From: Accumulibacter sp.
Lineage (GTDB): Bacteria > Pseudomonadota > Gammaproteobacteria > Burkholderiales > Rhodocyclaceae
NCBI GenBank assembly: GCA_031280565.1
Contig: JAITGN010000092.1
Location: 1 to 39,485, forward strand
Length of the DNA: 39,485 nt
Reading direction: 5' to 3'
A program made the translations under genes and the position numbers. Below are positions 10,116 through 19,141 of this stretch, in pieces; positions within the stretch are counted from its first letter, which is position 1; every line of letters begins with the position of its first letter. The notes beneath the pieces were generated by a model. That model had not been told where the DNA came from. It made no database searches and saw nothing but the letters and a program-made list of their open reading frames with translations.

Positions 10116-10724
10116 ATGTTTTCCGGAATCGTCGCCGCTCTCGGTCATATCACAAAACTGACGCCGCGCAATGATGGCGCGTCGACTGTCCGACTGACCA
10201 TTGACGGGGGCGGGCTGGATATGCGCGATGTGGATATCGGCAATTCAATCGCCTGTAACGGCGTCTGTCTGACCGTTGTCGAACGCGCCGCGGGGGGCTT
10301 TTCCGCCGATGTTTCTCCGGAAACCCTCTCTTGCACGACCGGTCTTGCAGCCCCCGGCCCGATCAATCTTGAAAAGTCGCTGCGGCTGGCCGACTATCTG
10401 GGCGGCCATCTCGTTTCGGGCCATGTTGACGGCGCCGGCACGGTAACGCGCTTCGATCCCGTTGGCGATAACCGCCTGCTGGCCATTCGCGCGCCGGAAA
10501 ATCTCAAGCGTTATATCGCCCGCAAAGGCTCCGTCTGCGTCAATGGCGTCAGCCTGACTGTGAATTCCGTTGAGGATGCTGACTTTTCGGTCAACCTGAT
10601 TCCGCATACGCTGGAGGTTACGACACTCGGATTCCTGAAACCCGGCGATCAGGTCAATCTCGAAATCGATTTGATCGCGCGTTATGTCGAACGGATGCTG
10701 ACGGCGGACGGCGACGCGCAATGA
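10116..10724 (+). CDS. ribE: Riboflavin synthase alpha subunit
   Basis: MFSGIVAALGHI..., CNGVCLTV, LGGHLVSGHVDG, VNGVSLTVN duplicated lumazine-binding motifs. Confidence 0.97.
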   Translation: MFSGIVAALGHITKLTPRNDGASTVRLTIDGGGLDMRDVDIGNSIACNGVCLTVVERAAGGFSADVSPETLSCTTGLAAPGPINLEKSLRLADYLGGHLVSGHVDGAGTVTRFDPVGDNRLLAIRAPENLKRYIARKGSVCVNGVSLTVNSVEDADFSVNLIPHTLEVTTLGFLKPGDQVNLEIDLIARYVERMLTADGDAQ

Positions 10725-10752
10725 GCTTTTCCAGAAAATCCGGCCCGCGCCC

Positions 10753-11895
10753 ATGACCGCGCATTCCGCTGTATCTTCCGCCGTCCACGGCGCTTCGGAA
10801 ATCGCGCCGGTCGAGGAGATCGTCGCCGAGCTTCGCGCCGGACGCATGATCGTTCTCGTCGACGACGAAGCGCGCGAAAACGAGGGCGATTTGATCTTTG
10901 TTTCCGAACACGTCACGCCGGACGCGATCAATTTCATGGTTACCCACGGACGCGGCCTGGTCTGCCTGACGATTACCGAGGCGCGCGCGCGCCAGCTCGG
11001 GCTGTCGCCCATGGCACGCGATAACAAAAGTCCTTTCAATACGGCATTTACTACGTCCATCGAGGCCGCGAGCGGCGTTACGACCGGTATTTCGACGCAC
11101 GACAGGGCGCGGACTATCCGCGCCGCCATCGCCCGGGACGCGGGGCCGGACGATATCGTCCAGCCGGGACATGTTTTTCCGATCATCGCCCGCCCGGGTG
11201 GCGTCCTTGTGCGGGCAGGCCATACCGAAAGCGGCTGCGATCTCGCTCAAATGGCCGGTTTCGAACCTTCCGCCGTGCTTTGCGAAATCCTCAAGGACGA
11301 CGGGACAATGGCGCGTCTGCCGGATCTCAAGAAATTCGCGCGCCGGCACGGTCTGAAAATCGGCACAATCGCCGATCTGATCGAATTCCGGAGCCGGAAT
11401 GAAACACTCGTCGAACGCGCATTCAGTTGTCCCATGACACTCGCGAGCGAAGCGTTTACCCTGCACGCCTATATCGACCGGATCGGCAAGGAAACGCATC
11501 TGGCGCTTACGTGCGGCCAGATTTCTCCAGAACGCGAAACCCTCGTCCGCGTTCATGAGCCTCTTTCGGTTCTCGATTTCATCGGCCCGGCGCGGAACGC
11601 TTTTCCGCTTGAGCAGGTTCAGAAGGTCATCGCCGCCGCCGGATCCGGCGTCATCGTTCTTTTGCGGCGCGCCGAATCCGGCGAAAATCTTCTTGACGCG
11701 CTCCGCGAGACCGGCGCGGATACCGCCAGCCGCTGGGATCCGCGTCTTTATGGAATCGGCGCGCAAATTTTGCGCGACCTCGGCGTGCGAAAGATGAAAT
11801 TGATCGCCAGCCCGCGCCATTTGCCCAGCATGGCCGGTTTTGGACTGGAGGTCACGTCCCAGATTGCTTCACTGGAAACGCCGCGCGGCGAATAA
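10753..11895 (+). CDS. ribB: 3,4-dihydroxy-2-butanone-4-phosphate synthase with a degenerate GTP cyclohydrolase II-like C-terminal domain
   Basis: RAGRMIVLVDDEARENEGDLIFVSEHVTPDAINFM and RAGHTESGCDLAQMAG are DHBPS motifs; the C-terminal domain lacks the GCHII Cys cluster. Confidence 0.93.
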   Translation: MTAHSAVSSAVHGASEIAPVEEIVAELRAGRMIVLVDDEARENEGDLIFVSEHVTPDAINFMVTHGRGLVCLTITEARARQLGLSPMARDNKSPFNTAFTTSIEAASGVTTGISTHDRARTIRAAIARDAGPDDIVQPGHVFPIIARPGGVLVRAGHTESGCDLAQMAGFEPSAVLCEILKDDGTMARLPDLKKFARRHGLKIGTIADLIEFRSRNETLVERAFSCPMTLASEAFTLHAYIDRIGKETHLALTCGQISPERETLVRVHEPLSVLDFIGPARNAFPLEQVQKVIAAAGSGVIVLLRRAESGENLLDALRETGADTASRWDPRLYGIGAQILRDLGVRKMKLIASPRHLPSMAGFGLEVTSQIASLETPRGE

Positions 11896-11939
11896 ACGCT
11901 TCTTCGGCGTTCCACGCTTGAACAGACACTGGAGTTTTC

Positions 11940-12419
11940 ATGCCTCAGCACTCACCGCTTCATCAACATGCCGCCCCCATCGAAGGGAAAGGCCGCTCCA
12001 TCGGCATCGTTTCGAGCCGCTTCAATCCGGAATGCTGCGAAGGGTTGCTTGCCGCGTGTGTGGAGGAACTCCGGAATCTCGGCGCGGATGCCGTCGAAAT
12101 CCTGACCGTGCCTGGCGCGCTCGAAATCCCTCTGGCCCTGCAATCCCTGGCGAACACGCGGCGTTTCGATGCGCTCATCGCGCTGGGAGCGGTCATTCGT
12201 GGTGAAACCTATCATTTCGAGGTCGTTTCAAATGAATCCTGCCGGGGCGTGATGGAAGTTCAGCTCGATACCGGCATCCCGGTGGCAAACGGCATTTTGA
12301 CGTGCGATGATGAAAATCAGGCGCGGGCGCGAATGCGTGAAAAAGGCGTCGATTGCGCTCGCGCGGCCGTCGAAATGGCAAACCTGCTCCGCCGCCTCAA
12401 GAACGAGAGGACCACATGA
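11940..12419 (+). CDS. ribH: 6,7-dimethyl-8-ribityllumazine synthase
   Basis: [54 protein letters not shown]. Confidence 0.97.
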   Translation: MPQHSPLHQHAAPIEGKGRSIGIVSSRFNPECCEGLLAACVEELRNLGADAVEILTVPGALEIPLALQSLANTRRFDALIALGAVIRGETYHFEVVSNESCRGVMEVQLDTGIPVANGILTCDDENQARARMREKGVDCARAAVEMANLLRRLKNERTT

Positions 12420-12898
12420 GCACTGCACCGCGTCAGAAACCTTCGAAAACGGCGTCTTCACCGCGCCGCCGCGCGCGCGAATTCGCGCTTCAGGGGCTTT
12501 ATCAGCGGCTTCTTGGCAACGACGATGAAGCTTCCATCGAATCCCAGCCGCGCGAGGCGCGGGATTTTGACAAGGCGGACGGCGCTTTTTTCACTGCCCT
12601 TCTGCGCGGCGTTTTCAGCCAGCGCGCCACGCTCGAAGACATGCTCAAGACGTATCTCGACCGCCCGTATAAAGAGCTTTCGCCAGTGGAAGCCGCCGTT
12701 CTTTTAATCGGCGCGTTCGAGCTGGCCAACTATCCGCAAACCCCTTACCGCGTGATCATCAACGAGGCGATTGAACTCGCCAAGAATTTCGGGGGCACGG
12801 ATGGCCATAAGTACGTCAACGGCGTGCTCGACAAGCTCGCGTTCCGCCTGCGCCCCGCCGAAGCCGCCGCGAAACGCGCTTCTTCCCGAAGCCCCTAG
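12416..12898 (+). CDS. nusB: Transcription antitermination factor NusB
   Basis: [64 protein letters not shown]; overlaps ribH stop by ATGA. Confidence 0.96.
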   Translation: MSTAPRQKPSKTASSPRRRAREFALQGLYQRLLGNDDEASIESQPREARDFDKADGAFFTALLRGVFSQRATLEDMLKTYLDRPYKELSPVEAAVLLIGAFELANYPQTPYRVIINEAIELAKNFGGTDGHKYVNGVLDKLAFRLRPAEAAAKRASSRSP

Positions 12899-12939
12899 AG
12901 CGGATCAACGGACGATGGCGTTCATCGTTTATCCTGCCT

Positions 12940-13170
12940 CTCCCATTCCTTCGCCACTCCTTCGAGACGCCCTCTCCCGCTTGGCGAGAGAGGGGCGTTT
13001 CTACCTCCCGTCCGCGGGAAAAGAATCGGGGAAGAAGGCCATGTCTCCCCACGAAAGGACACTTCTCCCGCAAGCGGAAGATATCCGTTACCCCTCTCCC
13101 GTGCGTGGAAGAGGAGCGGGGGGAAGAGGGAAAGCGCGGACGCGTGTCTCCCCATGCCGTAGAAAATATC
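12940..13170. repeat. GC-rich inverted-repeat block with CTCTCCCG/CGGGAGAG-like hairpins
   Basis: Several short inverted repeats (CCTCTCCCGCTTGGCGAGAGAGG; CCCCTCTCCCGTGCG...GAGGAGCGGGG); a spurious minus-strand ORF gives the repetitive LPLAGEV / LSPSGRGR peptide typical of extragenic repeats. Confidence 0.6.
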
Positions 13171-13232
13171 CGGCGCAAAACAGATGCGCCATGTTTTATT
13201 GACCTGCCTCCAGTATTCCGCCGCCGGACATC

Positions 13233-14210
13233 ATGACTTCTGAATTCGACCTGATCGCGCGTCATTTCGTCCGGCCCGCGCCACAAACCATACTCGGCCC
13301 CGGCGACGATGGCGCGCTGTTCGTGCCATCGCCCGGCATGACGCTGGCCGTCACGGCCGATATGCTCGTTTCCGGAACCCACTTCTTTCCGGATGCCGAT
13401 CCTGAAAAACTCGGATGGAAGGCTCTGGCGGTCAGTCTTTCCGATCTTGCCGCGATGGGCGCGCGGCCCCGGTGGGCGCTTCTCGCGCTCAGCCTCCCCG
13501 CCGCTGACGAAAACTGGCTGGCCCGTTTTTCGGCAGGGCTGTTCGCCTGCGCGCGGCGTTACGGCGTCGATCTGGCTGGCGGCGATACGACGCGCGGGCC
13601 GCTGAACCTGTGCGTTACGGCTTTCGGCGAGCTTCCGGCTGGAACGGCAATGCGCCGCGATGCCGCGCAGGCGGGGGACGATCTCTGGATTTCCGGCCTG
13701 CCGGGACTCGCCGCGCTCGGCCTTGCGCATTTGCGAGGGGAAGCCGCCCTTCCCGGAAAAATCCTCGGCATGTGTCTCGACCGGCTTGAAAAGCCTTTGC
13801 CTCGCGTGGAATTGGGCCTTGCCCTGCGCGAGGAAGCGCTCGCTCGCGCCGTGATCGATATTTCCGACGGTTTGCTGGCCGATGCCGGACATCTGGCCGA
13901 ATCTTCCAGCCTTGACGCTGATATCGACGCTTTCCGCCTGCCTGGTCCTTTTCCTGCGATGCCGTCCGCGCTTTTCGAAACATTCCGTAAAGCGTCTCTT
14001 TCCGGCGGCGACGATTATGAGCTGGCTTTTTCAGCCGCGCCCGGACAACGCGAGGCAATCGCCGCGCTGGGAAGGCGCCTTGACCTCCCCTTGTGGCGTA
14101 TCGGCCGTTTTTCGCGTGGCCGGGGAAAAACGCGGCTCCTTGACGAACAGGGCGGAACGCTTCCCGTCATCTACAAAGGATTCGATCATTTTGCTGAAAC
14201 TTCCCGGTAA
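13233..14210 (+). CDS. thiL: Thiamine-monophosphate kinase
   Basis: MTSEFDLIARHF, GPGDDGALF, ADMLVSGTHFFPDADPEKLGWKALAVSLSDLAAMGARPRWALLALSLP, GGDTTRGP. Confidence 0.97.
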   Translation: MTSEFDLIARHFVRPAPQTILGPGDDGALFVPSPGMTLAVTADMLVSGTHFFPDADPEKLGWKALAVSLSDLAAMGARPRWALLALSLPAADENWLARFSAGLFACARRYGVDLAGGDTTRGPLNLCVTAFGELPAGTAMRRDAAQAGDDLWISGLPGLAALGLAHLRGEAALPGKILGMCLDRLEKPLPRVELGLALREEALARAVIDISDGLLADAGHLAESSSLDADIDAFRLPGPFPAMPSALFETFRKASLSGGDDYELAFSAAPGQREAIAALGRRLDLPLWRIGRFSRGRGKTRLLDEQGGTLPVIYKGFDHFAETSR

Positions 14211-14685
14211 ACCGCCTTCACTGCGTTTTTTGTTTTCGCATCCAGCGCATCTCATCGCTTGCGGTTTCGGCAGCGGTCTTTCGCCGGTTGCGCCCGGAAC
14301 CGCGGGCAGCGCGTTCGCTCTTTTGACTTTCCCGCTGTTGCGCGCGTGGATGGGCGAAATGGAACTTCTTTTTTTCCTTCTCGTCTGTTTTATCGCCGGG
14401 ATTCCCGCTGCCGGGCGGACAGCGCGTGATTGCGGAACGGATGATCCCGGCTGCGTCGTCTGGGATGAAATCGTTCCCTTGTGGCTCGTGCTTGTTTTTT
14501 GTCCGTCCGGCTGGCTGTGGCAACTCGCCGCTTTTCTTCTTTTCCGGTTTTTCGACATCGTCAAGCCGCAGCCAGCGCGTTTTTTCGATGAAAACGTCAA
14601 GAACGGTTTCGGTATCATGGCGGATGATCTGTTCGCCGGGCTTTATACGTTTCTCGCGCTTCAGATTCCGCGTTTTTTTTCATGA
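14191..14685 (+). CDS. pgpA: Phosphatidylglycerophosphatase A
   Basis: HLIACGFGSGLSPVAPGTAGSAFALL, DDPGCVVWDEIVPLWL, RFFDIVKPQPARFFDENVKNGFGIMADDLFAGLYTFL. Exact start near 14191-14218 is uncertain; the tracked ORF starts further upstream inside thiL. Confidence 0.93.
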   Translation: MLKLPGKPPSLRFLFSHPAHLIACGFGSGLSPVAPGTAGSAFALLTFPLLRAWMGEMELLFFLLVCFIAGIPAAGRTARDCGTDDPGCVVWDEIVPLWLVLVFCPSGWLWQLAAFLLFRFFDIVKPQPARFFDENVKNGFGIMADDLFAGLYTFLALQIPRFFS

Positions 14686-15221
14686 GCGTCCCCGGCTTCC
14701 ACTCCCCCCGTCATCCCGGTCAAAAAACGCTTGAGGCGCTCGCTCTCCGGATCGCGCGTCTGTTTTCCGAAAACGGACTGCGGCTCGCGAGCGCCGAATC
14801 CTGTACCGGCGGATGGGCCGCTCAATGCCTGACGGCCATTCCCGGCAGTTCAGCCTGGTTCGACCGGGGCTTCGTCTGCTATTCAAACGATGCGAAACGC
14901 GAAATGCTTGGCGTGCCGGCCGCGATACTCAAACGTCACGGCGCTGTCAGCGAACCAGCAGCGGCAGCCATGGCGTCCGGCGCGCTGCATCACAGCCGCG
15001 CGGACTGGGCGTTGTCGGTCACGGGCATCGCCGGCCCGGACGGAGGAACGCCCGTCAAACCGAAAGGAACCGTCTGTTTCGGCTGGGCAAACCATGAAAG
15101 CTGTGAAACCCTGACATACCGCTTCGACGGCTCACGGGAAGCGGTACGCGCGCAATCGGTTTTTTGCGCTTTCGACGGCCTGGTGCGACGTGTTGCTTCG
15201 ACTGCCGTCCGTCGTCCTTGA
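14682..15221 (+). CDS. pncC: CinA C-terminal family protein (NMN amidohydrolase, PncC-like)
   Basis: LRLASAESCTGGWAAQCLTAIPGSSAWFDRGFVCYSNDAKREMLGVP, ALSVTGIAGPDGGTPVKPKGTVCFGWA. Confidence 0.94.
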   Translation: MSVPGFHSPRHPGQKTLEALALRIARLFSENGLRLASAESCTGGWAAQCLTAIPGSSAWFDRGFVCYSNDAKREMLGVPAAILKRHGAVSEPAAAAMASGALHHSRADWALSVTGIAGPDGGTPVKPKGTVCFGWANHESCETLTYRFDGSREAVRAQSVFCAFDGLVRRVASTAVRRP

Positions 15222-15297
15222 GTCTCTTTGGGAACATTCCCTAAAACACTTTATTCTGTTCCTGACACCCTGCTCTCCCTGAAGCGGGGTGATTCAT

Positions 15298-15330
15298 CGT
15301 AAAACCAATTCCGGTTTGAAACCCCGCCCT
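15298..15330 (-). mobile_element. Copy D: 3'-end fragment of the HEARO-like element
   Basis: Reverse strand AGGGCGGGGTTTCAAACCGGAATTGGTTTTACG|ATGA; the rest is replaced by other repeats. Confidence 0.55.
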
Positions 15331-16300
15331 GAGCCTGACGAAGGAAGCACGTCAGAGGCTCGTTTTCCAGTCCGTTCGCCCTGCCCCGTCCTGAGCGCCT
15401 GTCGAAGTCGTGTTTTTCAATCCGTTCGCCCTGAGCTTGTCGAAGGGTAAGGATTGAAAAACCATTCATGATCTGGGGCGTCCGTTCATACTTCGACAGG
15501 CTCAACACGAACGGAGATAGAGGGTGTCGAAGGGGAAGGATTGAAAAACGATTCGAAGAAAGAATCGGGACTGGAAAGGCGGAGCGCCCGTTCATATGGT
15601 TCGACAAAGCTCACCACAGGCTTCGACAGGCTCAGCACGAACGGGGATAGGCGTCGTCAACGTGTTCCGACAAAACCAGTACGAACGGGGATAGAGGGTG
15701 TCGAAGGTTCGGAAGACTCAGCGCGGACGGGTTTTCCCACTCCCGTTCATCCTGAGCTTGTCGAAGGATACTAATTAAAATAACGTTCTTAAGCTATTTT
15801 TAATTTCTTTGGGTTTCCGGAGATCACTTTTCCAATCCATTCATCCCCCGTCCTGAAGCTGTCGAAGGAAATGTGTTAGAAGCCTGTTTTTCAGTCCGTT
15901 CGCCCTGCTTGTCCTGAGCTTGACGAAGGAAGCTTGTCGAAGGGTAAGGATTGAAAAACCATTCATGATCTGGAGCGTCCGCTCCTACTTCGACAGGCTC
16001 AGCACGAACGGAAATAGAGGGGGTCGAAGGGTAAGGACTGGAAAGGCGGAGCGTCCGTTCCTACTTCGACAAGCTCAGCACGAACGGAGATAGAGGGTGT
16101 CGAAGGGTTCCGGCAAAATCAACACAAACGGAAATAGGCGCTGTCAAAGGAGAAGGATTGAAAAACGATTCGAAGAAAGATTCAGGACGGGAAAGGCGGC
16201 GCACGCGGTCTTACTTCGACAAGCTCAGCACGAACGGGGATAAGCGCCGTCGATGTGTTTCGACACGAAACAGAGACAAACGCTTTATAGGCTATTTCTC
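15331..16300. repeat. Modular intergenic repeat block 5, the largest in the window
   Basis: Many TTCGACARGCTCAGCACGAACGG cores and several GTTTTTCAATCC...GGATTGAAAAAC modules between cinA and the rfaH-like gene. Confidence 0.9.
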
Positions 16301-16311
16301 ACGTAATTCAT

Positions 16312-16478
16312 CGTACAACCAACTCCGGTTTGAAACCCCGCCCTTCAGGGCGGTGCGGAGGTTGAAAGCCCGGCCTGAAAGCCGGGGTTTCGACCGTAGC
16401 CATTGGCAAGGGGATGCAAACCCCTTGCCAATGATGTTAGATCGACAGCGGCTTCCGGGCTGTCGCTAATTTCTTGCT
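16312..16478 (-). ncRNA. HEARO/IscB-omega-RNA-like structured element, copy B
   Basis: Same ends as copy A, 167 bp, perfect 13-bp stem CATTGGCAAGGGG/CCCCTTGCCAATG, an extra GAAAGCCCGGC/GCCGGGGTTTC hairpin; 3' flank ATGA. Confidence 0.65.
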
Positions 16479-16830
16479 CCCTCAAATTATTTATACGTTT
16501 TTTAAATGTTTTTATAAATTTTCTTAATAAAATTGCTTAAAAACGTTCTTAAATTCGTAAGTGTTTTTATTTTCAGGTTCGTTTAATCAAATAAAATCAC
16601 TTGAAAACGTCTGTCCAATTTATGTCTATATCGTTTATTGGTGTGTTTTTCAACTATTTTTCTTGTAAAACAAGCGTTTCATTATCATTATTCCGGAATA
16701 TTTTTACTGATTTCGTTGAATATGGCCGAATCGGCGCTTCCCCGAAAAGCCGTTCCGCGCGCGAACATGTTGCCAGCATTCATGCCGAAGTCTAGAATTG
16801 CTGGCTTGGGGGAAAACAGTGAAAACGGCC

Positions 16831-16888
16831 AGCAAGAAATTAGCGACAGCCCTTCAGGGCGGGGTTTCAAACCGGAGTTAGTTTTACG
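16831..16888 (+). mobile_element. Copy C: internally deleted HEARO-like element ending at the rfaH-like start codon
   Basis: AGCAAGAAATTAGCGACAGCCC joined directly to TTCAGGGCGGGGTTTCAAACCGGAGTTAGTTTTACG, then ATGAAG (CDS start 16889). Confidence 0.65.
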
Positions 16889-17386
16889 ATGAAGTGGTAT
16901 CTCGTTCATACAAAACCGCGTCAGGAACATGTCGCGCTGATTAACCTCGAACGCCAAGGGTATGCGTGCTATCTTCCTCTCGTTCCGGAAGAAAAACTTC
17001 GTCGGAGGAAACTCTCCATTGTGAATGAGCCTCTGTTCCCGCGCTATCTCTTCATTCATCTGGACCACGGAGAGAACGCCAAAGACTGGGGGCCGATACG
17101 CTCCACGCGCGGCGTAAGCCGCCTGGTCGCCTTCGGAAATGAGCCGGCTTGCATCGATGAAAACCTGATCGGCCTCCTGCGCGCGCGGGAACGTTTCGCA
17201 CAGGGCGCTCCCGCGCCGCTTTTCAGCCCGGACGAACGGCTCAGACTTGTCGATGGCGCTTTCGCGGGAATCGACGCCGTGTATCAGATGACGGACGCCG
17301 AAGGACGCGCCATGGTATTGATTGAGCTTTTGAGCAAATCTGTCCAAATGACCGTGCCGCTGACCTGTCTTCGCAAAATCGCCTGA
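16889..17386 (+). CDS. rfaH: RfaH/NusG-family specialised transcription antiterminator
   Basis: MKWYLVHTKPRQEHVALINLERQGYACYLPL...EPLFPRYLFIHL...STRGVSRLVAFGNEPACI: NusG N-terminal domain of RfaH type, at the head of a polysaccharide operon with an ops-like site downstream. Confidence 0.9.
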   Translation: MKWYLVHTKPRQEHVALINLERQGYACYLPLVPEEKLRRRKLSIVNEPLFPRYLFIHLDHGENAKDWGPIRSTRGVSRLVAFGNEPACIDENLIGLLRARERFAQGAPAPLFSPDERLRLVDGAFAGIDAVYQMTDAEGRAMVLIELLSKSVQMTVPLTCLRKIA

Positions 17387-17552
17387 CCTTGCCGCGCGTT
17401 TCTGCCGTCCTTTGTTTTATGCCTGTCTTGTGGCAAAATTCCTTGAATGCCGGAGCCGTCCAGCGGAGTTGGACGCGTTTCGATTCGCGCCGGTTCGTCT
17501 TGTCGTTTCCGCGCGGATTTTCCGGCCGCGCCAGCCGACCGTGAAACGGCAG

Positions 17553-17565
17553 GGCGGTAGCGTGC
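17553..17565 (+). promoter_or_regulatory. ops-like element (RfaH recruitment site)
   Basis: GGCGGTAGCGTGC in the untranslated leader between the rfaH-like gene and manC; identical to the E. coli ops core as I know it. Confidence 0.8.
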
Positions 17566-17575
17566 CTGTATTCAT

Positions 17576-17686
17576 GTTTCAATCCACGCCTGTAATCGGA
17601 CAAGAACGTGCGACAAGCATTGAAAAAGTAATGCCTTTCCCGCGCAATCATTCCCCTGAAGGGAACAGCCAGAGTTAGTGTGAATA
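17576..17686 (+). repeat. ATGA-adjacent ~110-bp structured element, copy G, ending at the manC start codon
   Basis: GTTTCAATCCACGCC...TTCCCCTGAAGGGAA...CCAGAGTTAGTGTGAATA|ATGA; homologous to copies E and F. Confidence 0.6.
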
Positions 17687-19141
17687 ATGACTATCGACGC
17701 TCACGCTCCTGATCTGACCACCGTCATTCTCTGCGGCGGCTCGGGAACGCGCCTGTGGCCCCTGTCACGTAAAAGCCTTCCCAAGCAGTTCGTTCCACTC
17801 ATCGGCGACAAAAGCCTTTTACAGATGACGCTGGAACGAGCCGTCGCGCTTTCTCCGGGTCTTCCGCCCATTCTCGTCGCAGCGGACGAACACCGTTTCA
17901 CGGTGACCGGAATCCTGCACTCCGCGAACACGCGCGGCGATATTCTTCTGGAACCCACAGCCCGCAATACGGCAGCGGCTATCGCGATTTCGGCGCTACA
18001 TGCCCGCCGCCAGGGACGGGACATGCTTCTTTTCTGTCCCGCCGACCACCATATTCCGGACACCGCCGCCTTCCTTCAGTCGATACGCCGAGGATGCGCC
18101 GCCGCCCTTTCGGGCGCGATTGTGACGTTCGGGGTTTGTCCGTCCTTTCCAAGCGCCGCCTACGGATACATCCGCCGGGGGCAATGCCGGGATGACGGCG
18201 TTTATGACGTTGAGCGTTTTATTGAAAAACCGGATGTGGAAACCGCGCGGGAACTGCTGCTTTCGAACACGGTTTTCTGGAACGCGGGGATTTTTCTGGC
18301 GCGTTCCGGCGCGATTCTCGCCGCGATGGAAAAGCACGCGCCGGATATTCTCGGCGCTTGCCAGGCCGCGATGGACAATTCCACTCGGGATGTTTCGCCG
18401 GACGGATATCTTTTCGTCCGGCCCGAAACCGGAAGTTTCATGGCTTGCCGCTCGCAAAGCATCGATTACGCCGTAATGGAGCCGCACAGGGATATCGCCG
18501 TCACGCCCCTTGACGGCCAATGGAGCGATGTTGGCAGCTGGGACGCCGTAGCCAGGCTCGCCGAAGCCGATGAAAACGGCAACAAAACACGAGGACAAGC
18601 CTGGTCGCATCTTGCCAAAAACACGTTCATTTACGCGCCGTACCGCCCCGTCGTGGCGCTTGGTACCCGCGATCTTTTGCTCGTCGATACGCCGGACGCT
18701 GTTCTGGTAGCTCATCGCGACGCGGCGGAACAGGTCAAGGACGTCGTGGCGCGGCTGGAAGAAAACCACTGCGCGCAAGCGCTTGCGCACCGCAAGGTTG
18801 CCCGCCCATGGGGGTGGTATGACACCATCGATACCGGCGAGCGTTTTCTGGTCAAGCGGATCGGCGTCAAACCCGGAGCAAGTCTAAGCCTTCAAAAGCA
18901 TGTTCACCGGGCGGAACATTGGGTCGTCGTCCGGGGATGCGCCGAAGTCGTCCGCGCCGACGAGACTTTCCGTCTGAATGAAAACCAGTCGGCCTATATC
19001 CCCATGGGGGTGGTTCATCGCCTGAAAAACCCCGGGGATGCGGAGCTGGAAATCATCGAAGTCCAATCGGGTGATTATCTGGGCGAAGACGACATCATCC
19101 GCCTGGAAGATATTTATGGAAGAGAGACGCCCTCGTCATGA
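17687..19141 (+). CDS. manC: Mannose-1-phosphate guanylyltransferase / mannose-6-phosphate isomerase (type II PMI)
   Basis: [83 protein letters not shown]. Confidence 0.97.
   Translation: MTIDAHAPDLTTVILCGGSGTRLWPLSRKSLPKQFVPLIGDKSLLQMTLERAVALSPGLPPILVAADEHRFTVTGILHSANTRGDILLEPTARNTAAAIAISALHARRQGRDMLLFCPADHHIPDTAAFLQSIRRGCAAALSGAIVTFGVCPSFPSAAYGYIRRGQCRDDGVYDVERFIEKPDVETARELLLSNTVFWNAGIFLARSGAILAAMEKHAPDILGACQAAMDNSTRDVSPDGYLFVRPETGSFMACRSQSIDYAVMEPHRDIAVTPLDGQWSDVGSWDAVARLAEADENGNKTRGQAWSHLAKNTFIYAPYRPVVALGTRDLLLVDTPDAVLVAHRDAAEQVKDVVARLEENHCAQALAHRKVARPWGWYDTIDTGERFLVKRIGVKPGASLSLQKHVHRAEHWVVVRGCAEVVRADETFRLNENQSAYIPMGVVHRLKNPGDAELEIIEVQSGDYLGEDDIIRLEDIYGRETPSS

Noticed and set aside
3874-16478. 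Complete IS200/IS605 or IscB autonomous element
   Set aside because: No transposase, IscB or TnpB ORF lies between any of the element ends; all copies here are non-autonomous.
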